The notes beneath the pieces were generated by a model, which made no database searches, had not been told where the DNA came from, and worked only from the letters and a program-made list of their open reading frames with translations. From assembly GCF_051414135.1 (NCBI RefSeq), contig NZ_JBLKOA010000001.1, positions 1,054,001-1,118,000 of the forward strand: a stretch of DNA of 64,000 nt, written 5' to 3'. The DNA comes from Halovenus halobia (GTDB lineage: Archaea; Halobacteriota; Halobacteria; Halobacteriales; Haloarculaceae). Both the position numbers and the translations under genes were made by a program. Of this stretch, positions 24,385 through 33,038 are shown in pieces (within the stretch, counting starts at the first letter, position 1; each line of letters opens with the position of its first letter).

Positions 24385-26361
24385 ATGTCAGACCAACCAG
24401 ATGTCGAACTGGAGGCTCGACTCGCCGAACAGGAAGAGTTTGAGCCGCCGGCGTCGTTCGTCGAACAGGCGAACGTCACCGACGAGGACATCTACGAGGA
24501 GTTCGAGGAGAACTGGCCGGACGCGTGGGAGCGTGCGGCTGAGTTGCTCGACTGGGACTCCGAGTGGGACGACGTCCTCAACGACGATGACGAACCATTC
24601 TACGAGTGGTTCGTCGGGGGGGAACTGAACGCGTCAGAAAACTGTCTCGACCGGCATCTCGCCGACCGAGGCGACGAAGTCGCTATCGAGTGGGTCGGGG
24701 AACCGGTCGACGAAACGCGAACGTACACGTACAACGAACTGCACCGCGAGGTCAACGAGTTCGCCGCCGCGCTGCGCGAGCAGGGCGTCGAGGAGGAGGA
24801 TGTCGTGACGATGTACATGCCGATGATTCCGGAGTTGCCAGTTGCGATGCTGGCCTGTGCCCGCATCGGCGCGCCACACTCCGTCGTCTTCGCGGGCTTC
24901 TCGGCTGACGCGCTGGCCGAGCGGATGGAGTCGGCTGACTCGGAGACGCTCGTGACCTGTGACGGCTACTACCGTCGCGGCGAACCGCTCGACCACCTCG
25001 AGAAGGCCCGTGATGGGCTGGGCAATGTCGGCCACGACGTGACGACTGTTATCGTCGACCGACTCGGCGACGAACGAACGGTCGACCACCGAGAGAGCGA
25101 ACTCGATTACGATTCGCTGGTCGACGAGCAGCAGGGAGCTGACGTCGACCCAGTCGTCCGTGACGCCGAGGACATGCTCTTTTTGATGTACACCTCGGGG
25201 ACGACTGGCAAACCGAAGGGGGTCAAACACACGACCGGGGGGTATCTCTCCTACGCCGCGTGGACCAGCCACGCGGTGTTGGATGTCAAGCCAGACGATA
25301 CATACTGGTGTTCGGCTGACATCGGCTGGATTACCGGCCACTCCTACATCGTCTACGGGCCGCTCGCGCTCGGGACGACATCGGTTATGTACGAGGGAAC
25401 GCCGGATTACCCGGACAAAGACCGTCTCTGGGAGATTGTCGACGACTACGACGTGAACCAGCTCTACACCGCACCGACCGCAATTCGGGCGTTCATGAAA
25501 TGGGGCAAACAGTACCCCGAACAGCACGACCTCTCCAGCCTGCGCTTGCTGGGGACTGTCGGTGAACCGATCAACCCGCGGGCTTGGAAGTGGTATTACA
25601 AACACATTGGCGACGAGGAGTGTCCGGTCGTCGACACGTGGTGGCAGACCGAAACCGGTGGGATGATGATCACCACACTGCCTGCTGTCAGCAATATGAA
25701 GCCCGGCTCTGCCGGACCACCGTTGCCGGGTATCGACGCCAACATCGTCGATACGGACGGTGAACAGGTCGGCGCTGGCCGCGCCGGCTACCTCACCGTC
25801 AACAATCCGTGGCCCGGTATGCTGCGGACACTCTACAAAAACGACGAGCGATTCATCAACGAATACTGGGATGAATACTCTGACCCCGAAGCCGACGAGT
25901 GGGTCTACTTCCCAGAAGATGGCGCGAAGGTCGACGAAGACGGCTACGTCACCGTGCTCGGCCGGGTCGACGACGTGATCAACGTCTCTGGCCACCGGCT
26001 GGGGACGATGGAAATCGAATCAGCTATCGTCGGCGTCCCGGGGGTTGCCGAGGCGGCAGTCGTCGGCGGCGACCACGAGATGAAAGGCGAAGCTGTCTAC
26101 GCCTACGTCATCACCGAAGACGGTCAGGAAGAGAACGACGCCTTCCGCGACGAGATTATCGAGGCCGTCGAGGACGCAATCGGCCCAATCGCACGGCCAG
26201 AGCAGGTCATCTTCACCCACGAACTGCCGAAGACGCGCTCGGGGAAGATCATGCGGCGGCTGCTCGAAGACATCGCGAACGGGGACGAACTCGGGAACAC
26301 CAGCACGCTGCGCAACCCGGATGTCGTCCACGAAATCGAAGCGAAAGTTCGCGGCGACTAA
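24385..26361 (+). CDS. acs: Acetyl-CoA synthetase paralogue 2 (AMP-forming)
   Basis: 658 residues. The P-loop is canonical (MYTSGTTGKPKGVKHTTGG), as are DTWWQTETGGM, GRVDDVINVSGHR and the catalytic lysine motif LPKTRSGKIMRR. It makes acetyl-CoA from acetate, ATP and CoA. A short insertion relative to paralogue 1 lies in the region LYKNDERFINEYWDEYSD. ATG 24385 was preferred to 24358 because of the TATA spacing and the MSDQPDVELE start. The symporter genes follow 21 bp downstream, forming an acetate uptake and activation operon. Confidence 0.95.
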   Translation: MSDQPDVELEARLAEQEEFEPPASFVEQANVTDEDIYEEFEENWPDAWERAAELLDWDSEWDDVLNDDDEPFYEWFVGGELNASENCLDRHLADRGDEVAIEWVGEPVDETRTYTYNELHREVNEFAAALREQGVEEEDVVTMYMPMIPELPVAMLACARIGAPHSVVFAGFSADALAERMESADSETLVTCDGYYRRGEPLDHLEKARDGLGNVGHDVTTVIVDRLGDERTVDHRESELDYDSLVDEQQGADVDPVVRDAEDMLFLMYTSGTTGKPKGVKHTTGGYLSYAAWTSHAVLDVKPDDTYWCSADIGWITGHSYIVYGPLALGTTSVMYEGTPDYPDKDRLWEIVDDYDVNQLYTAPTAIRAFMKWGKQYPEQHDLSSLRLLGTVGEPINPRAWKWYYKHIGDEECPVVDTWWQTETGGMMITTLPAVSNMKPGSAGPPLPGIDANIVDTDGEQVGAGRAGYLTVNNPWPGMLRTLYKNDERFINEYWDEYSDPEADEWVYFPEDGAKVDEDGYVTVLGRVDDVINVSGHRLGTMEIESAIVGVPGVAEAAVVGGDHEMKGEAVYAYVITEDGQEENDAFRDEIIEAVEDAIGPIARPEQVIFTHELPKTRSGKIMRRLLEDIANGDELGNTSTLRNPDVVHEIEAKVRGD

Positions 26362-26382
26362 CCAACCGGGGGGACCACACAG

Positions 26383-26832
26383 ATGCACGACTCAGACGCG
26401 GATACGACGGGGGGAACAGTGACAGAACCAAGTGAAGACCAATCGGCTGTAACCGACGGGGGCACGGCCGAACCAGGCGAGCAGTATCTCGACGCCGAGG
26501 TCAACCTGCTCAGCCCGAGCACGGGCTTTATGCGCGACCACCTGAAGCTCGTCTGGGCGAGTTTTCTCGTCTGGATTCTCGTGACATGGGGGCCAGTGAC
26601 GGCGACGTTTCTTGCACCGGAGACGATGACATCGCTGTCGATTATCGGCTTCCCGGCGCATTACTTCCTCGTCGGCTTCATGGCGCCGACGAGTTCGCTG
26701 ATTCTGGCAGCAATCTACGCACACCGACGCGACAAACTCGACGAACAGTACGGCGTCGACACCGGTAGCACTACTGAGACGCCAAGCGGTACCGACGAGG
26801 CCGCTGCCACTGACGGAGGTGTCGCTGAATGA
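26383..26832 (+). CDS. DUF4212 small subunit of sodium:solute symporter
   Basis: 149 residues. Two membrane helices (LVWASFLVWILVTWGPVTA and FPAHYFLVGFMAPTSSLIL) are flanked by acidic, low-complexity tails of about 50 and 40 residues. DUF4212 proteins are the small partners of VC_2705-type solute symporters, and this gene overlaps the large subunit by 4 bp. Likely substrate is acetate or another small organic acid, judged from the acs genes. Confidence 0.88.
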   Translation: MHDSDADTTGGTVTEPSEDQSAVTDGGTAEPGEQYLDAEVNLLSPSTGFMRDHLKLVWASFLVWILVTWGPVTATFLAPETMTSLSIIGFPAHYFLVGFMAPTSSLILAAIYAHRRDKLDEQYGVDTGSTTETPSGTDEAAATDGGVAE

Positions 26833-28547
26833 ACGCCGTGTTGCTGCAGGCTGCTGGGGAACTCGACATCTCGTTCAAGCCCGTCGGGGCAGCCATCGTC
26901 TTCCTGATGATGGCCACATTCCTCGGCATCGGCTACTTCTTCCGAGTCGCCGATACCGACGACATGTGGGTCGCGGGCCGAGGTATCGGCTACATGGAAA
27001 ACGGGATGGCAATCGCGGCGAACTGGATGTCCGCGGCGTCGTATCTCGGACTCGCCGGGCTGATTGCGCTGGCAGGATTCTACGGACTGGCTTTCGTCGT
27101 CGGCTGGACGACCGGCTACTTCATCCTGCTCATCTTCCTGGCCGCCCAGATGCGCCGGTTCGGGAAGTACACCGCACCGGACTTCGTCGGGGACCGCTAC
27201 AACTCCTCGGCGGCGCGTGCGATTGCCGCCTTTACGACCCTGCTCATCGCGTACGTCTACTCGGTCGGACAGGCCAGCGGCATGGGACTGGTCGGCCAGT
27301 ACGTCTTCGGCCTCGAGTTTGTCCCGATGGTCATCGTGATGATGTCGATTACCGTCGGCTACCTCGCGCTGTCGGGGATGCTGGGCGCGACGAAGGGGAT
27401 GGCTGTGCAGTACGTCATCCTCATCGCCGCCTTCCTGATTGGCGTCTTCGCGGTTGGGTTCTCACACCAGGGTTTCCTGGTGCCCCAGATTCAGTACGGC
27501 GCAATGATTAGCGACCTGTCGACGCAGTTCTCGGAGCCATTCGTTAATGCTGGCTTCTACGTCTGGGCTGCAACGGCGTTCTCGCTCATCTTCGGCACCT
27601 GTGGGCTGCCACACGTGCTGGTTCGGTTCTACACGGTCCAGAACGAACGGACCGCTCGCTGGTCGACCGTCTCGGGGCTATTTTTCATCATGCTCCTGTA
27701 CTGGTCGGCACCAGCGATGGCTGCACTCGGGACGGACCTGTTCGCACAGGTCAACAACATCGCGCCCGACACGGTCTTCGCCAGTGCCGAAGCCGGCGGG
27801 ATGTCCGGTGCAGAGGGTGACGTGATTGTCGTCTTGGCGGCGCAGTTCGCCGGCCTGCCCGAACCGCTGGTCGGCTTCGTCGCGGCTGGTGCGATGGCCG
27901 CAGCAATCGCCACAACGGCAGGACTGTTCATCACCGCCTCCTCGGCGGTCTCACACGACATCTACGCGGAACTGATCAATCCCGACGCGACCCAGCGCCA
28001 GCAGGTGCTGCTGGGCCGGGCAACCATCGTCGGTATCGGTGCGCTGGTGACGCTGACCGCGCTCGACCCACCGGCGCTGATCGGCGAACTCGTCGCGCTG
28101 GCGTTCTCGCTGGCAGCGCTCGTCCTGTTCCCGATGTTCTTCCTCGGATTGTGGTGGGAGAACACCAACCGACAGGGCGCACTCGCTGGGATGATCACCG
28201 GACTGACTATCTGGACGGCTGCGGTCGTCAACGACCTCATCTTCCCGTTCAGCGACCTCTACGCTGACATCGTGCCTGCGATTGGTGCGGCACTGCCCGG
28301 CACACCGCTCGTCTTCCTCGTCACGATTGCCGTCTCGCTGGCGACTGCTGAACCCGACATGAAGACCAAGATGATGGTCCGGCAGTGTCACAGTCCGGAG
28401 CCGATGGGCCAAAACGTAACTGCTGCTGAGGTTGTCGAGCGAAAACTCGACGGCGACGCGGCCACCGACGGCGGTGAGCCCGTCGACGACGAACCGATGA
28501 CCGATGGCGGCGTCGAAGACAATGAGACAGATTCACAGGAGAGCTAA
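26829..28547 (+). CDS. Sodium:solute symporter, VC_2705 family (acetate-type)
   Basis: 572 residues with about 13 hydrophobic helices. Recognisable SSS-family segments are DDMWVAGRGIGYMENGMAIAANW near the N-terminus, GKYTAPDFVGDRYN, and FGTCGLPHVLVRFYTV. The C-terminal 75 residues are an acidic cytoplasmic tail. Organic-acid uptake driven by sodium is inferred from family and from the adjacent acs genes. Translation is coupled to the small subunit by the ATGA overlap. Confidence 0.93.
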   Translation: MNAVLLQAAGELDISFKPVGAAIVFLMMATFLGIGYFFRVADTDDMWVAGRGIGYMENGMAIAANWMSAASYLGLAGLIALAGFYGLAFVVGWTTGYFILLIFLAAQMRRFGKYTAPDFVGDRYNSSAARAIAAFTTLLIAYVYSVGQASGMGLVGQYVFGLEFVPMVIVMMSITVGYLALSGMLGATKGMAVQYVILIAAFLIGVFAVGFSHQGFLVPQIQYGAMISDLSTQFSEPFVNAGFYVWAATAFSLIFGTCGLPHVLVRFYTVQNERTARWSTVSGLFFIMLLYWSAPAMAALGTDLFAQVNNIAPDTVFASAEAGGMSGAEGDVIVVLAAQFAGLPEPLVGFVAAGAMAAAIATTAGLFITASSAVSHDIYAELINPDATQRQQVLLGRATIVGIGALVTLTALDPPALIGELVALAFSLAALVLFPMFFLGLWWENTNRQGALAGMITGLTIWTAAVVNDLIFPFSDLYADIVPAIGAALPGTPLVFLVTIAVSLATAEPDMKTKMMVRQCHSPEPMGQNVTAAEVVERKLDGDAATDGGEPVDDEPMTDGGVEDNETDSQES

Positions 28548-28549
28548 CA

Positions 28550-29014
28550 ATGTATGACCGAATTCTCGTTCCGACCGATGGGAGTGACGTGGCGGAAGCA
28601 GCAGTCAAACAGGCGGTCGACCTGGCAGAGAAGTACGGCGCGGAGATCCACGCGCTGTACGTTGCCGATACCGACGCCATCGCGTACGGCCTCGGGACCG
28701 AACAGGTTGACCGGATCCGGCAGGGGAAATTCAGCGAGATGACCGAACTGCGTGAAGAGGCCGAGGCGGCGACCGGACACGTCGCCGACCTTGCGGCCGA
28801 ACACAACATCGAGGTTGTCGAACACCATGCCGGCGGCCGACCCCACGCGATGATTGCCGACTACGCTGAGGACCACGGTATCGACCTCATCGTAATGGGT
28901 AGCCACGGCCGTGCGGGCGTTCGGCGCGCGCTGCTCGGCAGCGTCACCGAGCGGACGCTGCGCTCGACGCACACCCCAGTACTTGTCGTTGACTACCAGG
29001 GGACTGACGAGTAA
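28550..29014 (+). CDS. Universal stress protein (UspA family)
   Basis: 154 residues. ILVPTDGSD at the N-terminus and VMGSHGRAGVRRALLGSVTERTLR give the ATP-binding G-x2-G-x9-G-[ST] motif. It starts 2 bp after the symporter stop, so it is part of the acetate operon; Usp proteins are often encoded next to transporters and may modulate them. Confidence 0.92.
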   Translation: MYDRILVPTDGSDVAEAAVKQAVDLAEKYGAEIHALYVADTDAIAYGLGTEQVDRIRQGKFSEMTELREEAEAATGHVADLAAEHNIEVVEHHAGGRPHAMIADYAEDHGIDLIVMGSHGRAGVRRALLGSVTERTLRSTHTPVLVVDYQGTDE

Positions 29015-29070
29015 CGCTTCCCAACTACCACTCGCTTTCAACTGCCAATGACACCACAACGGGGCCACAG

Positions 29071-29307
29071 ATGACGCTCGGAGACGGACTGCGCGACCAG
29101 CTCGCCGGCAACTCACAGGGCATGTTCTACGACCTGCTGTTCGCCGTCGTCTGGGTGACGTTCATCTCGGCGCTGTTCCAGTTCGTCTTCACCACCGCCC
29201 CGACGTGGGCGTACTATATGTTCATGTTATCGGGGATTCCGGCGTATTTCGGCTTTTTCTGGTCGCTCGAGGTTGCCAAAGCACAGGCCGAAGAGAAGTC
29301 GGACTAA
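29071..29307 (+). CDS. Small two-helix membrane protein of the acetate operon
   Basis: 78 residues with two membrane helices (LLFAVVWVTFISALFQFVF and YYMFMLSGIPAYFGFFWSL). It resembles no family I can name. It stands 56 bp after the usp gene on the same strand and its size and topology fit a transporter accessory subunit. Confidence 0.7.
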   Translation: MTLGDGLRDQLAGNSQGMFYDLLFAVVWVTFISALFQFVFTTAPTWAYYMFMLSGIPAYFGFFWSLEVAKAQAEEKSD

Positions 29308-29391
29308 GCCGACCCCTCACTCTGAAAAAGGTTGTCGAGGCGACCGCATTTTCTGCGCTCTCAGCAGTTCCGTCTGTTCCCCCTCCCGCGA

Positions 29392-29556
29392 TTACTCCGC
29401 CCGGTCGACGTCGAGTTGGTCCTGAATCTCCTCGATCCACTCGGACTCCGCGAGTTCGTCCATCTGGTCGCGGAAGTGTTCCTCACAGACGCCGACACGG
29501 ATGCCGTCCTTCTCGACGACGACATCCGCTCCGTCTTCGCAGTAGTGACACTCCAT
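29392..29556 (-). CDS. 54-residue zinc-binding-type protein (DUF6757-like)
   Basis: Begins MECHYCEDGADVVVEKDG and contains CEEHFRDQMDE. Cys3-x2-Cys6 with Cys24-x2-His27 looks like a compact zinc site, followed by an acidic helix. An in-frame upstream ATG at 29604 exists, but the Cys-rich start is the natural one. Function unknown. It is separated by 54 bp from the upstream PHP gene on the same strand. Confidence 0.7.
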   Translation of the reverse strand: MECHYCEDGADVVVEKDGIRVGVCEEHFRDQMDELAESEWIEEIQDQLDVDRAE

Positions 29557-29610
29557 ACGCGAATATACACTATCCGGACAATTGAACCCTCCGAAGCCGG
29601 ACAACCTCGC

Positions 29611-30384
29611 TCAGAGCTGTGCCGCAACGGCCTGATACTGCTCACGGTCAAGCCCCGCAACCCCGAGCGTGTGTTCGTGTGCGTCCGTGCCGCCAGTAAC
29701 GAGCAGCCCAGCCTCCGCCGCGACCTGTTCCGCCGGCGTTACGTCCACCTCGTGGCCATAGGGATAGGGAATCTCGACTGCGTCGAGCTCCCGTGCTCGG
29801 TCGAGCGCCGCGGCCGGGTCGTCGTACCGGAACGGATGGGCAAGCCCGACGATTGCTGCGGCCTCGCTCAGTACTGCTGCGCCCTCCTCGAACGTCGGGA
29901 TGTCCCGCGGCACATAACACGGCTTGTCGTCGCCAATCAGCTCTGCGAAGGAGTCGCCAAAGTCGTAGGGGGCGTCGCTGTCGGCAATAGCGCGAGCGAT
30001 GTGGGGTCGGCCGACCCCCGGCGAGAGCTCAATATCCAGTTCAACGCCCGTTCGGTCCTCAACACAGTCGACAATCTGTCCAGCCCGCTCGATACGGTTT
30101 TCCTGCAGGTGGTCGACAAGCGCGGTGAGGTCGTCCGTCTGCTCGACGCCGTAGCCAAGCAAGTCGAGCCGCTGGTTGCCCGCTTCGACCCGTAGTTCGA
30201 TTCCGTGAATGATAGTCAGCTCTTCACGCTCGACGACCGGCTGGTCGAGGTCTGGATGCAGTCGGTCGTGGTCAGTGACAGCAACCACCTCGACGCCTGC
30301 GGTCGTTGCTGCCTCGGGAATCGTTTCGAGCGTTAACTGTCCGTCCGAGTTCGTCGTGTGTACGTGTAAATCCGCGACGACCAT
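29611..30384 (-). CDS. PHP-domain metal-dependent phosphoesterase
   Basis: 257 residues from MVVADLHVHTTNSDG. PHP metal ligands are visible: HVH at 7-9, the VTDHDR motif, HGIE, LAHPFRYDD and a C-terminal GGTDAH. The family hydrolyses phosphoesters, for example nucleoside 3',5'-bisphosphates (RNase AM/YciV type) or histidinol phosphate. An upstream frame to 30423 is open, but the start at 30384 puts the HVH motif where the family has it. Confidence 0.88.
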   Translation of the reverse strand: MVVADLHVHTTNSDGQLTLETIPEAATTAGVEVVAVTDHDRLHPDLDQPVVEREELTIIHGIELRVEAGNQRLDLLGYGVEQTDDLTALVDHLQENRIERAGQIVDCVEDRTGVELDIELSPGVGRPHIARAIADSDAPYDFGDSFAELIGDDKPCYVPRDIPTFEEGAAVLSEAAAIVGLAHPFRYDDPAAALDRARELDAVEIPYPYGHEVDVTPAEQVAAEAGLLVTGGTDAHEHTLGVAGLDREQYQAVAAQL

Positions 30385-30503
30385 ACCTGTCTCTGGCTTT
30401 CGATACGTTTCACCGTTTGGCACCTACCGAACCATCATGATTTTCTGTGTTGGTTATACCCATACTCTGTCCTAGAGGAAATATTGATTATAAATAGTGA
30501 AGG

Positions 30504-30509
30504 TTTATT
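30504..30509 (+). promoter_or_regulatory. TATA element of the DUF5789 gene
   Basis: TTTATT lies 25-30 bp before ATG 30534, with AT-rich sequence immediately upstream (TATAAATAG). Confidence 0.45.
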
Positions 30510-30533
30510 GCCGCTGACTGGATTCGATCATCT

Positions 30534-30821
30534 ATGAGATTAGTTAGTGACGCGGAAGATTCGTTCTCGACACAGACGTTCCCGATGACGACCGAGGAAA
30601 TGATCGAAGAGTACGGTGAGATGAAAGTCGAACTCCCGAACGGGAACAACAACCTCGGTGACGTGTTCTCGCGACTCCCCGACGAACAGTACGAGAGTCC
30701 CGAAGAAGCGATGGAAGCCGCCTACGGGATGCTTGGCGAAGAAGCGATTGGTCGGAAAGGCTACAGCGACCGCGACCCGCGAGCACCGGGCGAGCAGGAT
30801 TCCGAACCGCTCTCGTTGTAA
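30534..30821 (+). CDS. DUF5789 family haloarchaeal protein
   Basis: 95 residues, acidic. The segment TFPMTTEEMIEEYGEMKVEL followed by LPDEQYESPEEAMEAA is the DUF5789 pattern, a small fold widespread in haloarchaea. The stop is directly adjacent to the stop of the convergent gene at 30822. Function unknown. Confidence 0.78.
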   Translation: MRLVSDAEDSFSTQTFPMTTEEMIEEYGEMKVELPNGNNNLGDVFSRLPDEQYESPEEAMEAAYGMLGEEAIGRKGYSDRDPRAPGEQDSEPLSL

Positions 30822-31217
30822 CTACCGCAGAAACTCCGGCAGGTCGACAGCGTCGGTGCTGTCCCGGTCTGGCTTATCGAGAACTTCGGTGATATCCATT
30901 GCCTCCGGGAGGCCGTTCCGGCCACCGGTCGGCCCGTCATCTTCTTCCAGCGTCACCTCGCCGACAACGAGTTCGTTCCACACCGTTTCTGTCTCTTCGG
31001 ACTCGGCCTCTTTTCCTTCGCTTTTCCCCTCCTGGAAGGCGAGTTCGACCATGCTGGTGTTGTACGCGGAACTCATCTCCTCGCGAATCGCGTCGAGTTC
31101 CTCGCGGTCGTACTCTCCGAGCGACGCAGCCACACCGAGCGCGTAGGCACGCTCGACACCCTCCTCGGGGTCGAGTGTGCCCCAGTCGGTGCCGTACTGC
31201 TGTTCGTATCGGCTCAT
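30822..31217 (-). CDS. Conserved haloarchaeal protein, unknown function
   Basis: 131 residues, acidic. N-terminal helices (GVERAYALGVAASLGEYDREELDAIREEM) are followed by a charged linker and a C-terminal extended stretch. I recognise no domain. It abuts the DUF5789 gene tail to tail and lies 46 bp downstream of the KaiC-like ATPase gene on the same strand. Confidence 0.68.
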   Translation of the reverse strand: MSRYEQQYGTDWGTLDPEEGVERAYALGVAASLGEYDREELDAIREEMSSAYNTSMVELAFQEGKSEGKEAESEETETVWNELVVGEVTLEEDDGPTGGRNGLPEAMDITEVLDKPDRDSTDAVDLPEFLR

Positions 31218-31263
31218 CGTCGGTCACGCTCGCTCTGTTTGTCTCCCCTGGTGGTTGTCATGG

Positions 31264-31950
31264 CTATGGCTGTACTTTCTTGCTCGTGTGGACCCGCAAC
31301 CCCTGTTCCGAGAACGATAACTCCCGAATATCGCTGTCGATGGCAGTTCCCCGCATTTTGATCACCTGCACCCCTCGTGTCATCCCGGCCGAATCGAGGA
31401 AATTATGGAAGAAAATGACGCCGTGGGCCAGATAATGCTCGTCGGAGTACGACGTTGGGTCAGTCATCTCCGAGATGAGCAGAATTGTCGCGTCCGTCTG
31501 TTTCAGCGCGGAGAGAAAGCCCGTAATCTCGTCGGACATATCCTCGAAAAAGTGCTGTAACAGCATCGTCGAATCGATCACTGCCCGGTCGACATCGTTC
31601 GATTCGAGAAACGCAATCAGTCGATTCGTCAGCCCGCCGTCGGTGCCAAACTGCGTGATTGTCCGTTTGCCGGACTCGGTGACGAGGTTGAGAAACTGGA
31701 TACTGTCTGATTTGATCGCCCGGTCGAAACCAAAGTCGAATCCGGCCATATCCTGCATCAGTTCCTCTTTGGTCTCGTGCATCGTGATGTAGACGCAGTT
31801 TTCCCCCTCCTTTGCGCCCTGCGTGATGAACTGCGAGCAGAACGTCGTCTTTCCGCTTCCCGGCGGCCCGCTCACGACGTAGAGTCGATTACTCAACAAC
31901 CCCCCTTCGACGAGTTCGTCGAAGCCAGGGACGCCACTCGAAATACGCAT
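31264..31950 (-). CDS. KaiC-like RecA-superfamily ATPase
   Basis: 228 residues, one RecA domain. Walker A is GPPGSGKTT (28-36), the catalytic-Glu region is HETKEEL, and Walker B is DRAVIDST. Single-domain KaiC-like ATPases are numerous in haloarchaea and act in signal transduction, often phosphorylated or paired with sensors. The C-terminal RGVQVIKMRGTAID is a typical KaiC fragment. A TATA-like ATCTATACG lies about 25-30 bp upstream. Confidence 0.9.
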   Translation of the reverse strand: MRISSGVPGFDELVEGGLLSNRLYVVSGPPGSGKTTFCSQFITQGAKEGENCVYITMHETKEELMQDMAGFDFGFDRAIKSDSIQFLNLVTESGKRTITQFGTDGGLTNRLIAFLESNDVDRAVIDSTMLLQHFFEDMSDEITGFLSALKQTDATILLISEMTDPTSYSDEHYLAHGVIFFHNFLDSAGMTRGVQVIKMRGTAIDSDIRELSFSEQGLRVHTSKKVQP

Positions 31951-32014
31951 ACCCTAACCAAACTCGGCTCGGCGTATAGATGTTTCCTATCCTTTTTCAT
32001 CTTTGACAACTGGA

Positions 32015-32704
32015 CTATGACAGTCGCTCCCGAAGCCGCGCAGTCGCGTGGTCGTCGAACCTGAGCGGCCGCCGCCACCACGGCCCACGGCCAGAATCTG
32101 CTGATAACTCCGTGACGATGTCGTTCGCTTCCGTCCCGCCTGCGGGACTGCTCAGCGCCACCGCCGTCTCGTACAGTTGTGACTGCTCGGGCTCGCCACG
32201 AACCAGTACCCGCGCGTCGGGCGGGTCACGTTTCGTGTGGGCGTTGTTCTCGAAGTACGCTCGCTCGGACTCGGGCACCGCCCTGTCCTGGGGAGTCACT
32301 GGCTCTGCCGCCAGCACAAAGTGGCCGATAATGAACGCACCCCAGTCCGGCGGGAGCCACGCTGCTTCGCCGTCGACGGTTAGCGTTGCGTAAAAGAGGA
32401 GCATATCGCCAGCCGACAACTCCGAGAGTGGGCCGGCCTTCACGCCGTGTTCGTCGCCGTACGTGTACTGTTCACAGCAGGGATATTCGGGAAATTCGGG
32501 GTCGAGGTGGACCGGCGTCTCCCGCAGCGAGTCAGGAATTGGCGTCGCAAGTTCTGGGGCAAGGTCACCGTAGGTCGGCACCCGTTCTGTCGTGGGTTCG
32601 GATTCAGGAATCGGGAGATACTCGAAGGTTCCGTCAGGAAAGACTGGCCCGCGAAATCCGGGCTCGTTCGTGTTTGCGCCGATGTTGATCGCAACTGCTC
32701 GCAT
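32015..32704 (-). CDS. Nmad3-like protein
   Basis: 229 residues from MRAVAINIGANTNEPG. The N-terminal segment with GPVFPDGTFEYLPIPE resembles the nucleotide-modification-associated domain 3 (Nmad3), a family linked to phage and prokaryote base modification by context. The middle contains CCEQYTYGDEHG and ADWGAFIIGHFVLAA-type strands. Assignment is by memory of the family pattern. Its ATG shares one base with the stop of the upstream zinc-ribbon membrane protein gene, so translation is coupled. Confidence 0.6.
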   Translation of the reverse strand: MRAVAINIGANTNEPGFRGPVFPDGTFEYLPIPESEPTTERVPTYGDLAPELATPIPDSLRETPVHLDPEFPEYPCCEQYTYGDEHGVKAGPLSELSAGDMLLFYATLTVDGEAAWLPPDWGAFIIGHFVLAAEPVTPQDRAVPESERAYFENNAHTKRDPPDARVLVRGEPEQSQLYETAVALSSPAGGTEANDIVTELSADSGRGPWWRRPLRFDDHATARLRERLS

Positions 32705-32970
32705 CAGAGGCGGGCACCACAGTGCTTGCAGAAAGTGAACGTCGAGTGCGACTCGTTGTGCGCGCCACACTCTTTGCAAGCGACAGTGTCCTCGGGTAAC
32801 TCGGTGCTACCCTGGCCACTTTCGACCGGCGCGCCGCCCTCGAATCCCGGCGTCGCGTTCGTCGTCGACGTATCAGTTGTCGAACTGCCGTTCATGAAGT
32901 AGCGGTACAGGTACAACTGCAAGAGGGCGAACCCGAGCAGGTACGCGATGAGCCACGCCCACGTTTCCAT
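32704..32970 (-). CDS. Single-helix membrane protein with C-terminal zinc ribbon
   Basis: 88 residues from METWAWLIAYLLG. One membrane helix (about 4-24), a Ser/Thr/Gly linker, then a rubredoxin-type knuckle pair CKECGAHN and CKHCGARL. The frame is open to 32997 but METW is the natural start. Coupled to the Nmad3-like gene by a TGATG junction. Function unknown; such membrane-tethered ribbons are common in haloarchaea. Confidence 0.75.
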   Translation of the reverse strand: METWAWLIAYLLGFALLQLYLYRYFMNGSSTTDTSTTNATPGFEGGAPVESGQGSTELPEDTVACKECGAHNESHSTFTFCKHCGARL

Positions 32971-33038
32971 ACACCTCAAACTACGTGACCTGCCCACTTC
33001 ATAGTTCGGTACAGTCCCACAAGCAGGGCACGCAAGCC

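Noticed and set aside
24634..25995. Minus-strand 453-codon frame in acs
   Set aside because: Mirror frame; no domain and the true gene is unambiguous.
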